Source of the DNA: Aquiflexum lacus | GTDB taxonomy: Bacteria; Bacteroidota; Bacteroidia; Cytophagales; Cyclobacteriaceae | NCBI RefSeq assembly: GCF_015476655.1 | Contig: NZ_JABFHF010000007.1 | Coordinates: 152,800-216,799, forward strand | Length of the DNA: 64,000 nucleotides | Direction of reading: 5' to 3' | In this document: positions 8,654 to 18,282 of the stretch, one piece after another | Position numbering within the stretch: the stretch's first letter is position 1 | Layout of the letters: every line of letters begins with the position of its first letter | Made by a program: the position numbers and the translations under genes | Notes under the pieces: model-generated | What the model saw: the letters and a program-made list of their open reading frames with translations, nothing else | What the model was told of the DNA's origin: nothing | Database searches by the model: none

Positions 8654-10879
8654 ATGGAACAAATGTTTATTTATTTGGTCCCTGTATTGGGGATTATAGG
8701 CCTGATAGTGATGGCATTTAAATCTGCTTGGGTAAACAAGCAGGAAACCGGGGATGAAAATATGGTGGAATTGGCAGGCCACATTTCCAAAGGTGCCATG
8801 GCCTTTTTAAAAGCCGAATGGAAAATCCTTGGTTATTTTGTAGTTATCGCCGCAATTATTTTAGGTTGGTCAGGAACATTGGTGGAAACCTCAAGTCCGG
8901 TTATTGCAATTTCATTTATCATTGGGGCCTTTCTGTCGGCCTTTGCGGGTTACATGGGTATGAATATCGCTACCAAGGCCAATGTAAGAACAACACAAGC
9001 AGCCAAAACAAGTTTGAAAGGCGCATTGAATGTGTCCTTTACCGGAGGTTCGGTGATGGGCCTTGGAGTTGCTGGATTGGCAGTACTTGGTATGGGTTCT
9101 CTCTTTATTGTATTTTATAATATGTTTGTCCTTTCCACGGGGGGAGATGTAAATGGAGCTGCCATGGAAACTGCCCTCGAAGTATTGGCAGGGTTTTCAT
9201 TGGGTGCTGAATCCATTGCATTGTTTGCGCGTGTGGGTGGTGGTATTTATACCAAAGCCGCTGATGTAGGTGCTGACTTGGTCGGTAAGGTTGAAGCCGG
9301 AATCCCTGAAGATGATGTAAGAAACCCTGCTACCATTGCCGATAACGTTGGGGATAACGTAGGAGATGTTGCGGGGATGGGAGCTGATCTTTTTGGTTCT
9401 TATGTAGCTACTATTCTTGCTTCCATGGTATTGGGCCGAGAAATTGTTTCTGCTGATAACTTCGGTGGAATTGCTCCTGTCTTATTACCATTGGTGATCG
9501 CAGGTTTGGGATTGATGTTTTCCATCGTAGGAACTTTCTTTGTCAAGATCACTAAAGAAACTGATAGCGTACAGGCTGCATTGAACAAAGGAAACTGGAT
9601 TTCTATTTTGTTAACTGTTGCGGCGTCTTACCCATTGATTATGTATATGTTGCCTGATGGTGATTTGATTTTATCAAGAGGAGGTTCAATTGTCTTTACA
9701 AAAATGGGTGTTTTCGGTGCCGTAGTTATCGGTTTGATTGTAGGTGCTTTGATGAGTATGATTACCGAGTACTATACTTCTATGGGCAAGCGTCCGGTGA
9801 ATTCGATTATCAAACAATCTTCTACAGGTCATGCCACTAACATCATTGGAGGACTTTCTGTGGGAATGGAATCGACTGTTGCACCGATTCTGGTTTTGGC
9901 TGCCGGTATTTACACTTCCTTTTTGGCTGCCGGATTATATGGAGTAGCCATAGCGGCTGCAGGTATGATGGCAACGACAGCCATGCAGTTGGCGATTGAT
10001 GCTTTTGGTCCTATTGCAGATAATGCAGGTGGTATTGCTGAAATGTCAGGTTTACCAAAAGAAGTAAGAGAGAGAACTGATATCCTCGATGCTGTTGGAA
10101 ACACTACTGCTGCGTCAGGAAAGGGATTTGCGATTGCATCTGCTGCTTTGACGGCCTTGGCATTGTTTGCCGCCTATGTTGGAATTGCGGGAATTGATTC
10201 CATAGATATTTATAAAGCAGACGTACTGGCAGGTCTTTTTGTCGGAGCGATGATACCTTTTATTTTCTCTTCCTTGGCAATTGCAGCTGTAGGCCGTGCT
10301 GCCATGGACATGGTCAATGAGGTCAGAAGACAATTCAGAGAGATTCCCGGAATCATGGAGTATAAAGCCAAGCCGGAATATGAAAAATGTGTTGAAATAT
10401 CCACTCAGGCGTCATTGAGGGAAATGGTTGCACCAGGTGCAATTGCTTTGTTGACCCCAATAATCGTTGGCTTTGCGTTTGGCCCGGAAGTGTTGGGGGG
10501 AACCTTGGCAGGCATTACAGTATCAGGGGTACTGATGGGTATTTTCCAAAACAATGCCGGTGGTGCCTGGGACAATGCTAAAAAATCTTTCGAAAAAGGA
10601 GTGATGATTGATGGTGTGATGCAATATAAAGGTTCTGATGCCCACAAGGCTTCTGTTACAGGAGATACAGTAGGCGATCCATTTAAAGATACCTCAGGTC
10701 CATCTATGAACATATTGATTAAATTGACCTCAATAGTAGCCCTGGTAATCGCACCGCATATTTCTGAAGGTGATAGACATACAAGAACTCATAATGAGGT
10801 AGAAAAAATAGAAATTCAAGAGGTAGTTCCTGATGTTTCGAAGGAAATCGTTTCAATAGAAAATATCGAGATACAGTAG
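8654..10879 (+). CDS. hppA: Membrane-bound ion-pumping pyrophosphatase (K+-dependent type)
   Basis: A 741-residue multi-span pump that couples hydrolysis of pyrophosphate to H+ or Na+ export across the inner membrane. [20 protein letters not shown] (193-212) and the following [20 protein letters not shown] carry the Mg-PPi-binding acidic residues. [11 protein letters not shown], with Ala and Gly at the two diagnostic positions, places it in the K+-dependent class (K+-independent enzymes have GNTTKA). The usual membrane glutamate of DLFES is Gly here (DLFGSY), and a Glu appears instead in GAES at about 186, one helix earlier. That pattern is reported for Flavobacterium-type H+ pumps. The hydrophilic tail after about residue 700 ([16 protein letters not shown]) is an extension of unknown role. 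Confidence 0.96.
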   Translation: MEQMFIYLVPVLGIIGLIVMAFKSAWVNKQETGDENMVELAGHISKGAMAFLKAEWKILGYFVVIAAIILGWSGTLVETSSPVIAISFIIGAFLSAFAGYMGMNIATKANVRTTQAAKTSLKGALNVSFTGGSVMGLGVAGLAVLGMGSLFIVFYNMFVLSTGGDVNGAAMETALEVLAGFSLGAESIALFARVGGGIYTKAADVGADLVGKVEAGIPEDDVRNPATIADNVGDNVGDVAGMGADLFGSYVATILASMVLGREIVSADNFGGIAPVLLPLVIAGLGLMFSIVGTFFVKITKETDSVQAALNKGNWISILLTVAASYPLIMYMLPDGDLILSRGGSIVFTKMGVFGAVVIGLIVGALMSMITEYYTSMGKRPVNSIIKQSSTGHATNIIGGLSVGMESTVAPILVLAAGIYTSFLAAGLYGVAIAAAGMMATTAMQLAIDAFGPIADNAGGIAEMSGLPKEVRERTDILDAVGNTTAASGKGFAIASAALTALALFAAYVGIAGIDSIDIYKADVLAGLFVGAMIPFIFSSLAIAAVGRAAMDMVNEVRRQFREIPGIMEYKAKPEYEKCVEISTQASLREMVAPGAIALLTPIIVGFAFGPEVLGGTLAGITVSGVLMGIFQNNAGGAWDNAKKSFEKGVMIDGVMQYKGSDAHKASVTGDTVGDPFKDTSGPSMNILIKLTSIVALVIAPHISEGDRHTRTHNEVEKIEIQEVVPDVSKEIVSIENIEIQ

Positions 10880-10902
10880 AAGTACCAAAACCGATTTAAA
10901 AA

Positions 10903-10930
10903 AAGCCGTCTTGAAGATGGCTTTTTTTTT
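10903..10930 (+). terminator. Intrinsic terminator of hppA
   Basis: AAGCCGTC, a short loop and GATGGCTT form a 7-8 bp hairpin with one G-T pair, followed by a run of nine T. It starts 24 bp after the hppA stop. Confidence 0.85.
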
Positions 10931-11123
10931 GACTATGACATATTAGAGTATTTTAAGTCTCTTGTCAATAAATCTATAGAAAGAAGTGTAAGAACACTGT
11001 AATGAAGAATTTTCTGCATATTCTTTTAATATTCAAAAACATATTTTTTAAATGTATTTACACAATGATGCCAGTTAAATGGTAATTCAATAAACTTCTA
11101 GTCAGGTAATCGAAATGTACGAT

Positions 11124-11144
11124 ACTTCCAACTTCGGACGTCCG
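11124..11144 (+). repeat. Short 7-bp-period repeat (ACTTCNN)
   Basis: Three units in register: ACTTCCA, ACTTCGG and a diverged ACGTCCG. Same family as the array at 289-316 and 61375-61417. Confidence 0.5.
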
Positions 11145-11414
11145 AACTGTTAATTGAAAAATATTGAATTACTGGCAATGAGGCGAATAACTTTTTTTAT
11201 CTAAAATCTAATTTGTAAATTTTTGCAGTAATTAGAAATTATATGTCGCAAAATAACTTAATTAAAAATGAAATTTTATTTTTCGACTTAAAGTAAAATT
11301 ATAATTTTTTGTTAAATTAAATCAAGCCTATTTGTTGTAAAATTTTATAAAATGTAATAATATAGGTTTTTATAAATCTTAAAAACAGTTTGGTTTGCTT
11401 CTAAAAATCTGTAT

Positions 11415-11440
11415 AAAAACCAGAAGATATGCTGGTTTTT
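11415..11440 (+). terminator. Terminator-like hairpin in the susC leader
   Basis: AAAAACCAG and CTGGTTTTT pair perfectly over 9 bp around an 8-nt loop and are followed by GCTG rather than a longer T run. It sits 111 bp before the susC ATG. It could end a small upstream RNA, act as an attenuator, or be a weak chance hairpin. Confidence 0.4.
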
Positions 11441-11551
11441 GCTGTTTTGATTCAAAGAATTAGATTGATCAACCTGTTTTAATGCCTTTGGTCTGTTATT
11501 TTAATGACGGTGAATATTGAAAACTAATCTTTAACCTTAATTCAAACAACT

Positions 11552-14500
11552 ATGAAGAGAAAATTTACTGGTCTCATTCTTTTCTTATGGGTGATTTCTT
11601 TTGGCATACCGGATGTGTTTGCCCAAGACGCCACCATTAGAGGAAAAGTAACTTCCCGCGATGATGGACAGCCACTTCCGGGAGTATCTGTTTTGGTTCA
11701 GAATACTACCATCGGTACTGTAACAGACATTGATGGAAATTATTCTATTAGTGTACCTACAGGAAACAGTGTATTGAATTACTCATTTATTGGTTTTGAA
11801 AGCCAATCTGTTCAAATTAACAATCGGTCTACAATTGATGTGGTGATGGTCACTGATACCAAGCAACTTTCAGAAGTGGTAGTGACTGCATTTGGTATCG
11901 AGCAGGATAAAAAGACTCTTGGGTATGCTGTTCAAAGAGTAGACAGTGATGATATCATCAGGACCAAACAACCTAATTTGGTCAATTCATTACAAGGTCA
12001 GGCAGCGGGCGTTCAAGTGACCAATGCAGGTGGTGCACCTGGTCAAAGTGCCAGAATCGTCATAAGAGGGATCAATTCATTGAGTCCAGGAGCGGACAAT
12101 CAGCCCCTGTTCATCGTGGATGGTATTCAGATTGACAACTCTACCGTCGAATCTCCAGGAACACCTAGAGGACTATCCAATAGGGTGGCGGATCTTAATC
12201 CTGATGATGTGGAATCGATGAGTATTCTTAAAGGAGCCGCTGCAACTGCTCTTTATGGAGTTCGCGCGGCAAATGGTGCAGTCATCATCACCACCAAAAG
12301 AGGAAAAGCAGGTCAAACTGAGGTAAACTTCAGTTCTTCTGTGGGTTTTGAAACCCCAAACCGAATCCCAAGACTTCAGGAAAATTTCGGTCAAGGATTT
12401 AGTGGTGTTTTTGATCCAACGAGCTTTTGGCCTTCCTGGGGCGCTCCTATCTCAGAGGTAGCCCAGACTGTACCTGGACACAAATACCAGAATAACTGGG
12501 AAAGGGTTTTTAATACAGGTGTTCAGGTGTCCAATAATTTAAACATTTCGGGAGGAAGTGAAAATGCCACATTCTTTGGCTCTTTTGGAAGGTTTGACCA
12601 CGACGGTATCATGCCATTTAGTGGATGGTCAAGAACCTCGGCAAAATTAAATGGACAGATAAAAGTCTCAGAGAAATTTAATTTTTCAAGTTCCCTTAAT
12701 TATATCAATTCAGGTGGAAACAGAGTCCCTCATGATAGGTTCATGGAAAGAATGGTTTATTGGGCCGAGACACAAGATGTAAGGGATTACATCAATCCTG
12801 ACGGAACCATGAAAACATATGGTTCTAACACAAACCCGATCTATGATGCAAGGTTCAGTACCTTTGAAGATAATGTGGACAGGTTGATAGGAAACGTTAC
12901 TTTAAACTACAAGCCTGCGGATTGGATAGATTTTACTTATCGGGTTGGAGCAGATGTTTTTTCCGATAGCAGGACTGAAATCACCCCTGGCCCTAAAGGG
13001 ATCGATGGCGAAAGGCCTTTGAGTGCCACAGGTTTTATCAGAGAAATAAGGATCAATAGTAGAGATCTGACTTCCACTTTTATTGTTTCCATGCAAAAAA
13101 GGTGGAGTGACAAATGGCATACCTCCCTGAGATTTGGGAATGATATATTTGAGAGAAAATTTGACAGATTATCTTCATTAGGACAAGATTTTGTTATTCC
13201 TGAGTTTTTTAACTTATCCAATACAAGGCAGGTATTCAGTGATCAGGGAAAAAGTATCAGCAGATTGGTAGGTTTTTACGGGGATGTTACTGTGGATTAT
13301 CAGGGGACAGTTTTCTTGAACATTACAGGTAGAAATGATATATCTTCCACCTTGCCCCAACAAAACAATTCATTTTTCTACCCATCCTTCAACTTAAGTT
13401 ACCTGTTTTCTGAAACATTTGATTTACCATCTTGGATGTCTTTTGGAAAAATCAGAGCTTCCTATGCAGAGGTAGGTAAAGATACCAACCCTCATTTGCT
13501 TGGGGCGACCTATGTGACACCGTCGATTTATCCATTGGATGGGCAAGTTGGTTTCACAAGATTTGGTGGATTTGGAGATCCTAATTTAAGGCCAGAGAGA
13601 ACATCATCCATAGAATTAGGTACTCAACTTGGTTTTTTGAATAATAGAATAGAGGTTGATATTGCCTATTATAAAAATAACACCAAGGATCAGATTATAC
13701 CAGTACCGGTATCGCCAGCCACAGGATTTACTTCCTACATTACCAATGCGGGTGAGATTCAAAATGAAGGAGTGGAATTCATGATCAAAGCTTTGGCCAT
13801 GCAAAGAAGTGATTTTAGGTGGAATATCAATTTCAATTTATCCTACAATGATAATCAGGTCAAATCTATCAGAGAGGGTATTGATGAAATAATCATTGGC
13901 AGCCAATTTGGATATGTCGGTAGTACGGTTACCATGAAACTGATTGAAGGAAGGCCTTATGGGGATATTTATGGAAGTAGCTACACTAGATTTTATTCAG
14001 GAGGAAGACCTGAAGGGGTAGAAACCCTGGATAGAAACCTTCCCCTTGTGATAGGTGCTAATGGATTTCCTGTTCGAGACGGAACCCAGTTGATTTTGGG
14101 TAATGCCATTCCCAAATGGTTTGGTGGAATCCGAAATGATTTCAATTATAAGAATTGGGATTTCTCCTTCTTGGTAGATTGGAGATGGGGTGTAGATCAA
14201 TATAATCAATTTGATAACTTCTTGTCCGCATTTGGACTCAATGAATACACAAATGACCGAAATGATACTAAGGTATTTGAAGGTGTATTATCCGATGGAT
14301 CCCAGAATACCCAAGAGGTATGGTTAGGTCAAGGAGTAGGTCCTGATGGGAGAAATTATGGAGCGGGTTTTTATAGAAATACCTATAGGTCAGTCAGTGA
14401 AAATTTTGTGCAAGACGCGAGCTTTGTGAAACTGAGGAACATCACACTTGGCTATAATTTCAACCCAAGGTTATTGGAAAAGACCTTTATCAGATCTCTG

Positions 14501-14662
14501 AGGGCATCGGTTGCTGCTAACAATATCATCCTTTACACACCTTGGGATGGATTTGACCCTGAATCGTTCAGTGCGGGTGCAGGCGGTAATGCTGTCGGCT
14601 TTTCAGGTCTTGGATTCCCGGCGGTTCAAAGCTTCTTTTTTACTTTAAATCTTGGATTCTAA
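11552..14662 (+). CDS. SusC/RagA family TonB-dependent outer-membrane transporter
   Basis: A 1036-residue outer-membrane receptor. A signal peptide (1-25, ending FAQ) is followed by a carboxypeptidase-regulatory-like domain (about 27-112, GKVTSRDDGQPLPGVSVLVQ). Next come the SusC junction VVVTAFGI, a plug domain (GQAAGVQVTNAGGAPGQSAR, LKGAAATALYGVRAANGAVI) and a 22-strand-type barrel with aromatic C-terminus FTLNLGF. Such proteins form TonB-powered channels that import glycans or peptides with a SusD lid. The partner SusD follows after 12 bp. No glycoside hydrolase is nearby, and the next genes are peptidases, so peptide import as in RagAB is a reasonable inference. No anti-sigma pair is adjacent. 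Confidence 0.96.
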   Translation: MKRKFTGLILFLWVISFGIPDVFAQDATIRGKVTSRDDGQPLPGVSVLVQNTTIGTVTDIDGNYSISVPTGNSVLNYSFIGFESQSVQINNRSTIDVVMVTDTKQLSEVVVTAFGIEQDKKTLGYAVQRVDSDDIIRTKQPNLVNSLQGQAAGVQVTNAGGAPGQSARIVIRGINSLSPGADNQPLFIVDGIQIDNSTVESPGTPRGLSNRVADLNPDDVESMSILKGAAATALYGVRAANGAVIITTKRGKAGQTEVNFSSSVGFETPNRIPRLQENFGQGFSGVFDPTSFWPSWGAPISEVAQTVPGHKYQNNWERVFNTGVQVSNNLNISGGSENATFFGSFGRFDHDGIMPFSGWSRTSAKLNGQIKVSEKFNFSSSLNYINSGGNRVPHDRFMERMVYWAETQDVRDYINPDGTMKTYGSNTNPIYDARFSTFEDNVDRLIGNVTLNYKPADWIDFTYRVGADVFSDSRTEITPGPKGIDGERPLSATGFIREIRINSRDLTSTFIVSMQKRWSDKWHTSLRFGNDIFERKFDRLSSLGQDFVIPEFFNLSNTRQVFSDQGKSISRLVGFYGDVTVDYQGTVFLNITGRNDISSTLPQQNNSFFYPSFNLSYLFSETFDLPSWMSFGKIRASYAEVGKDTNPHLLGATYVTPSIYPLDGQVGFTRFGGFGDPNLRPERTSSIELGTQLGFLNNRIEVDIAYYKNNTKDQIIPVPVSPATGFTSYITNAGEIQNEGVEFMIKALAMQRSDFRWNINFNLSYNDNQVKSIREGIDEIIIGSQFGYVGSTVTMKLIEGRPYGDIYGSSYTRFYSGGRPEGVETLDRNLPLVIGANGFPVRDGTQLILGNAIPKWFGGIRNDFNYKNWDFSFLVDWRWGVDQYNQFDNFLSAFGLNEYTNDRNDTKVFEGVLSDGSQNTQEVWLGQGVGPDGRNYGAGFYRNTYRSVSENFVQDASFVKLRNITLGYNFNPRLLEKTFIRSLRASVAANNIILYTPWDGFDPESFSAGAGGNAVGFSGLGFPAVQSFFFTLNLGF

Positions 14663-14674
14663 AAACCAGCAATC

Positions 14675-16087
14675 ATGAAAAACTTATCAAAAATTAAATT
14701 AATCTTGATAGCATCGATGATGGTGTTTTTGGCATCTTGTGATGAATGGCTCGATGTCAATGAAAACCCAAATAATCCAACTGATGCCCCTATCCAAGGA
14801 TTATTGACAAATGTAATACTGGAATCTACAATGAATGTATATAGAGCAGGTTCTATTTCCAGTAATTATGTGCAGCACCTCGCTTCTCCAAATCCATCCA
14901 GCTCATCTGATATCATGGATCCGTTGGATTTCAGTGGTACTTGGGGTTCCTTTTATTCGGTAATGTCTGATAACACTGATTTGATCAGGAAGGCGGAAGA
15001 TTTGGGAGCCTCACACTATGTGGGTGTTGGCCAGACCATGATGGCTTTGAATCTTGGAATGGTCGTGGATATGTGGGGTAATGTCCCTTTTTCTGAAGGT
15101 TTTACCTTTGAAACTGTAACGCCGGTATTTGATAGTGATCAGCAATTGTATGCTGAGGTCATTTCTTTACTGGATCAGGCAATCACCAATTTTAACAGTA
15201 CATCCACTGTCACGCTAAGGGGAGATGATTTTATATATCAGGGAAATATCCCTCAATGGATCAAATTTGCGAATTCACTTAAAGCAAGGTTTTTAATCCA
15301 TACCAAAGGTAAAGCCGGATACAATGCTGCAGATGTTTTATCCGCAGTTTCAGCTGGATTTGCTGCAAACGCTGATGATGCCAAGATGAATTTCTTTGAG
15401 CAGAGGAGAAATCCTTGGGAAATCATTGCACTCAACAATCAAAACCTTCTTTTAGGGGGTTGGATTTCTTCCCAATTTATTGAAGCTTTGGATGGTACTT
15501 CTTATCCAGTATCAGACCCGAGGTTACCATTGATGGTAGGAGCAACGGACGCTGGTGAATATATCGGAGTACCAAATGGCGCAGGAAGGGGCGATGCTCC
15601 TGAAAGGGGAGCCAGATCAGTGTTGATTCCAGGACAATATTATACTTCCAGAATAGGACCGGTTTTGATCATGACTTATTCTGAACTCAAGTTCGTTGAA
15701 GCGGAAGCAGTGTTTGAAACGGATAAACCACGTGCCTACGCAGCTTACCTTGAAGGCATAAGAGCCCACATGAACATGTTATCTGTGGACAATGCATCCT
15801 TGGAGCAATATATTGCCCATCCATCAGTGAGTATGGGAGTAGCTGTATTCACTGTCAACGATATCTTTAAAGAGAAATGGATCGCTACTTTCCTAAACCC
15901 TGAAACTTGGAACGACGCCAGAAGATTCAATTACGCTTATCAGGATATGACACTTCCTGAAAATCTTAATCCTAATCTCAATGGTCAGTTTATCCGAAGG
16001 TTGGCTTATCCTGACTCAGAGGTGAGTAGAAATGGGCAGAATGTACCATCGGTGACACTTCTGGATAGAATTTGGTGGAACCAATAA
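14675..16087 (+). CDS. SusD/RagB family outer-membrane lipoprotein
   Basis: A 470-residue surface lipoprotein that acts as the substrate-capturing lid of the SusC channel. The lipobox FLASC places the lipidated Cys at about 23, followed by DEWLDVNENPNNPTDAP, the usual SusD start. Helical TPR-like segments form the core (for example EAEAVFETDKPRAYAAYLEGI), and the C-terminal RLAYPDSE region is typical of the SusD_2/SusD-like group. It overlaps no gene, is 12 bp from susC and is followed at once by a strong terminator, so the pair forms a two-gene unit. Confidence 0.95.
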   Translation: MKNLSKIKLILIASMMVFLASCDEWLDVNENPNNPTDAPIQGLLTNVILESTMNVYRAGSISSNYVQHLASPNPSSSSDIMDPLDFSGTWGSFYSVMSDNTDLIRKAEDLGASHYVGVGQTMMALNLGMVVDMWGNVPFSEGFTFETVTPVFDSDQQLYAEVISLLDQAITNFNSTSTVTLRGDDFIYQGNIPQWIKFANSLKARFLIHTKGKAGYNAADVLSAVSAGFAANADDAKMNFFEQRRNPWEIIALNNQNLLLGGWISSQFIEALDGTSYPVSDPRLPLMVGATDAGEYIGVPNGAGRGDAPERGARSVLIPGQYYTSRIGPVLIMTYSELKFVEAEAVFETDKPRAYAAYLEGIRAHMNMLSVDNASLEQYIAHPSVSMGVAVFTVNDIFKEKWIATFLNPETWNDARRFNYAYQDMTLPENLNPNLNGQFIRRLAYPDSEVSRNGQNVPSVTLLDRIWWNQ

Positions 16088-16097
16088 AACAGAAAGT

Positions 16098-16129
16098 AAA
16101 AAAGTCCTCACACCGTTGAGGACTTTTTT
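16098..16129 (+). terminator. Strong intrinsic terminator after susD
   Basis: AAAAAGTCCTCA and TGAGGACTTTTTT flank a 6-nt loop, giving a perfect 12-bp stem with a T run. It lies 10 bp after the susD stop and separates susCD from the S9 peptidase. Confidence 0.93.
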
Positions 16130-16185
16130 GTTTTTATTTCAACTTAAATTTGTAAATTATTTTTTACACATATAACCTAAGGTAA

Positions 16186-18282
16186 ATGAAGAAGTATCTA
16201 CTCAACACATTCATAAGTTTCTGTTTGGTAATTGGTCAATCTTATGCCCAATCATTTACAATAGAGGAAATTTCATCTTTTTCCTTTCCTTCCGAGCTTG
16301 TCAGTGCTCCATCTGAAAATAGATTTGCTTGGTCAATGAATGAAAAAGGATTGAGAAACATATATGTTGCTCAATACCCTGTATTCGAGGCTAAAAAAGT
16401 AACTTCTTTTGATAAAGATGATGGGCAGGAAATCACCAGTCTACAGTTTTCCAAGGATTCTGAATGGTTGGTTTTTGTCAGGGGTGGAGAACATGGAAGC
16501 AATTGGGAGTATAATGTAGGGATCAATCCCTCCCAAGAACCATTAATACCCAAAGTCGAAATATGGAAAGTGCCCTATAAAGGAGGTAGTGAACAGGTCT
16601 TGGCGATTGGAGACAATCCTAAAATATCCCCTTTTGATAATACCATTGCATTTATCAAAAACAGGCAGGTTTGGACTATCCCGCTAAGCGGTGATAAAGA
16701 ATCCCAACTATTTGAAATAAAGGGAGGGATTTCTGGTTTTGAATGGTCTCCTGATGGCAAAAAGATTTTATTTTCAGTAAACCGAAATACACATAACTTG
16801 ATCGGCATCTATGATGTTGAGTCAAAAGCAATCCAATACCTAGCGCCTTCTTTTAGTAGAGATGGTATGCCTAAATGGTCTCCGAACGGTGAACAGGTTG
16901 CTTTTATCAGGAGGCAGGGAGGTACAGGAGGAGTTTACCCGATTTTGGAACAAAGACATATTCCTTGGGAAATTTGGGTGGCAGACGTAAATACCGGTAT
17001 GGGGGAATTAAGATGGAAAGCACCTGAAACTTTAAGAGGATCGGTGCCCACAACTCATGGAGGACCCAATCTACATTGGGCCAATGACACTACGCTGGTT
17101 TTCCTTTCCTATGGTGACGGTTGGCCACATATGTATGCCCTCAATGCCAAGACCGGGCTTCCCCGTCAACTGACCAAAGGTGAATATATGGTAGAGCATA
17201 TCAGTTTGAGCCAAGATGGGTCCTACTTGGTCTTTTCAGCCAACACAGGGCCTAATGAGGAGGATATAGACCGAAGGCATATTGGCATGGTGCCGGTTTC
17301 CGGTGGCGAAATGGAGCTTTTGACCCAAGGAAAAGGAATAGAGGCTATTCCTGTTGTTTTGTCTGACAATGATCACATAGCTTACCTTTCTTCTACAGCC
17401 CAAAGACCCCTCCTTCCTGCTGTTTCCCGCAAATCATCTGGCGAAAGCACGTTAATTGGTCAAAATCTGATTCCTTTTGAATTCCCGGAAAGTAAATTAG
17501 TGGAACCAAAACAAATTAAATTCAAGACTTCCGATGGGTTCACTGTGCATGGTCAGATCTTTGAAAAGGAAGGTGGTCCAGAGAAGAAACCTGCTGTTTT
17601 GTTTGTACACGGAGGTCCCCAAAGACAAATGCTGCTAGGCTGGCATTATGGAGATTATTATTCCAACACTTATGCCGTTAATCAGTATTTGGCTGAATTG
17701 GGATTTGTTGTTGTTTCAGTCAATTTCCGTTTAGGGATAGGCTATGGATATGAATTTCATAAACCTGCTAGGACCTATTGGCAAGGCGCTGAGGAATATA
17801 TTGATGTCAAAGCTGCGGGGGAATATTTGGCAGGATTATCCCAAGTAGATCCAAATAGAATCGGGATTTATGGGGGGTCTTATGGAGGCTATTTAACAGC
17901 CCTTGCCTTGGGAAAGGATTCAGATCTTTTTGCAGCCGGAGTAGATATCCATGGTGTTCACGAACTTTCAAGTAGATTACAAATGCCGGAAGGCTATGAA
18001 AAAGTCCCGGATTTTGATAAAGCGATGACAACAGCTTGGTTTTCTTCACCACTTGCTTATTTGGATACCTGGACATCACCCGTACTGTTTATTCATGGTG
18101 ATGATGACCGTAATGTTCAGGTCAGCCATACCACGGATTTGATCAGGAGATTTGAGGAAAGAAAAATGCCTTATGAATATTTGATCATACCGGATGATTC
18201 ACACCATTGGATGAAGCATTCAAACCTCGTCAAAGTCAATAGAGCTACTGTTGAATTTTTAAAAAAACAACTTAATCCATAA
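16186..18282 (+). CDS. S9 family peptidase (prolyl-oligopeptidase / dipeptidyl-peptidase type), exported
   Basis: A 698-residue serine peptidase with a signal peptide (MKKYLLNTFISFCLVIGQSYAQ). TolB/PD40-like beta-propeller repeats (FEWSPDGKKILFS, PKWSPNGEQVAFI, LSQDGSYLVFS) fill about 40-450, and a C-terminal alpha/beta-hydrolase follows. The catalytic Ser is in YGGSYGGY (about 565), Asp in HGDDDRNV (about 640) and His in DDSHHWM (about 683). It would trim short peptides in the periplasm. A TAAATTTG box at 16145-16152 resembles a -7 element. Its stop overlaps the start of the next gene by 1 bp (TAATG), so both are translated from one message. Confidence 0.93.
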   Translation: MKKYLLNTFISFCLVIGQSYAQSFTIEEISSFSFPSELVSAPSENRFAWSMNEKGLRNIYVAQYPVFEAKKVTSFDKDDGQEITSLQFSKDSEWLVFVRGGEHGSNWEYNVGINPSQEPLIPKVEIWKVPYKGGSEQVLAIGDNPKISPFDNTIAFIKNRQVWTIPLSGDKESQLFEIKGGISGFEWSPDGKKILFSVNRNTHNLIGIYDVESKAIQYLAPSFSRDGMPKWSPNGEQVAFIRRQGGTGGVYPILEQRHIPWEIWVADVNTGMGELRWKAPETLRGSVPTTHGGPNLHWANDTTLVFLSYGDGWPHMYALNAKTGLPRQLTKGEYMVEHISLSQDGSYLVFSANTGPNEEDIDRRHIGMVPVSGGEMELLTQGKGIEAIPVVLSDNDHIAYLSSTAQRPLLPAVSRKSSGESTLIGQNLIPFEFPESKLVEPKQIKFKTSDGFTVHGQIFEKEGGPEKKPAVLFVHGGPQRQMLLGWHYGDYYSNTYAVNQYLAELGFVVVSVNFRLGIGYGYEFHKPARTYWQGAEEYIDVKAAGEYLAGLSQVDPNRIGIYGGSYGGYLTALALGKDSDLFAAGVDIHGVHELSSRLQMPEGYEKVPDFDKAMTTAWFSSPLAYLDTWTSPVLFIHGDDDRNVQVSHTTDLIRRFEERKMPYEYLIIPDDSHHWMKHSNLVKVNRATVEFLKKQLNP

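Larger units (their letters stand above)
10931..11551. other. Long AT-rich leader/spacer upstream of susC
   Basis: A 620-bp AT-rich spacer with no gene-like frame. It holds a three-unit ACTTCNN array at 11124-11144, ATCTAAA-type units near 11199, and a terminator-like hairpin at 11415-11440. A long untranslated leader or a small RNA upstream of susC is plausible. I could not identify a promoter with confidence. Confidence 0.5.

Noticed and set aside
10931..11551. Riboswitch in the susC leader
   Set aside because: I could not recognise any conserved riboswitch core; only one terminator-like hairpin is visible.
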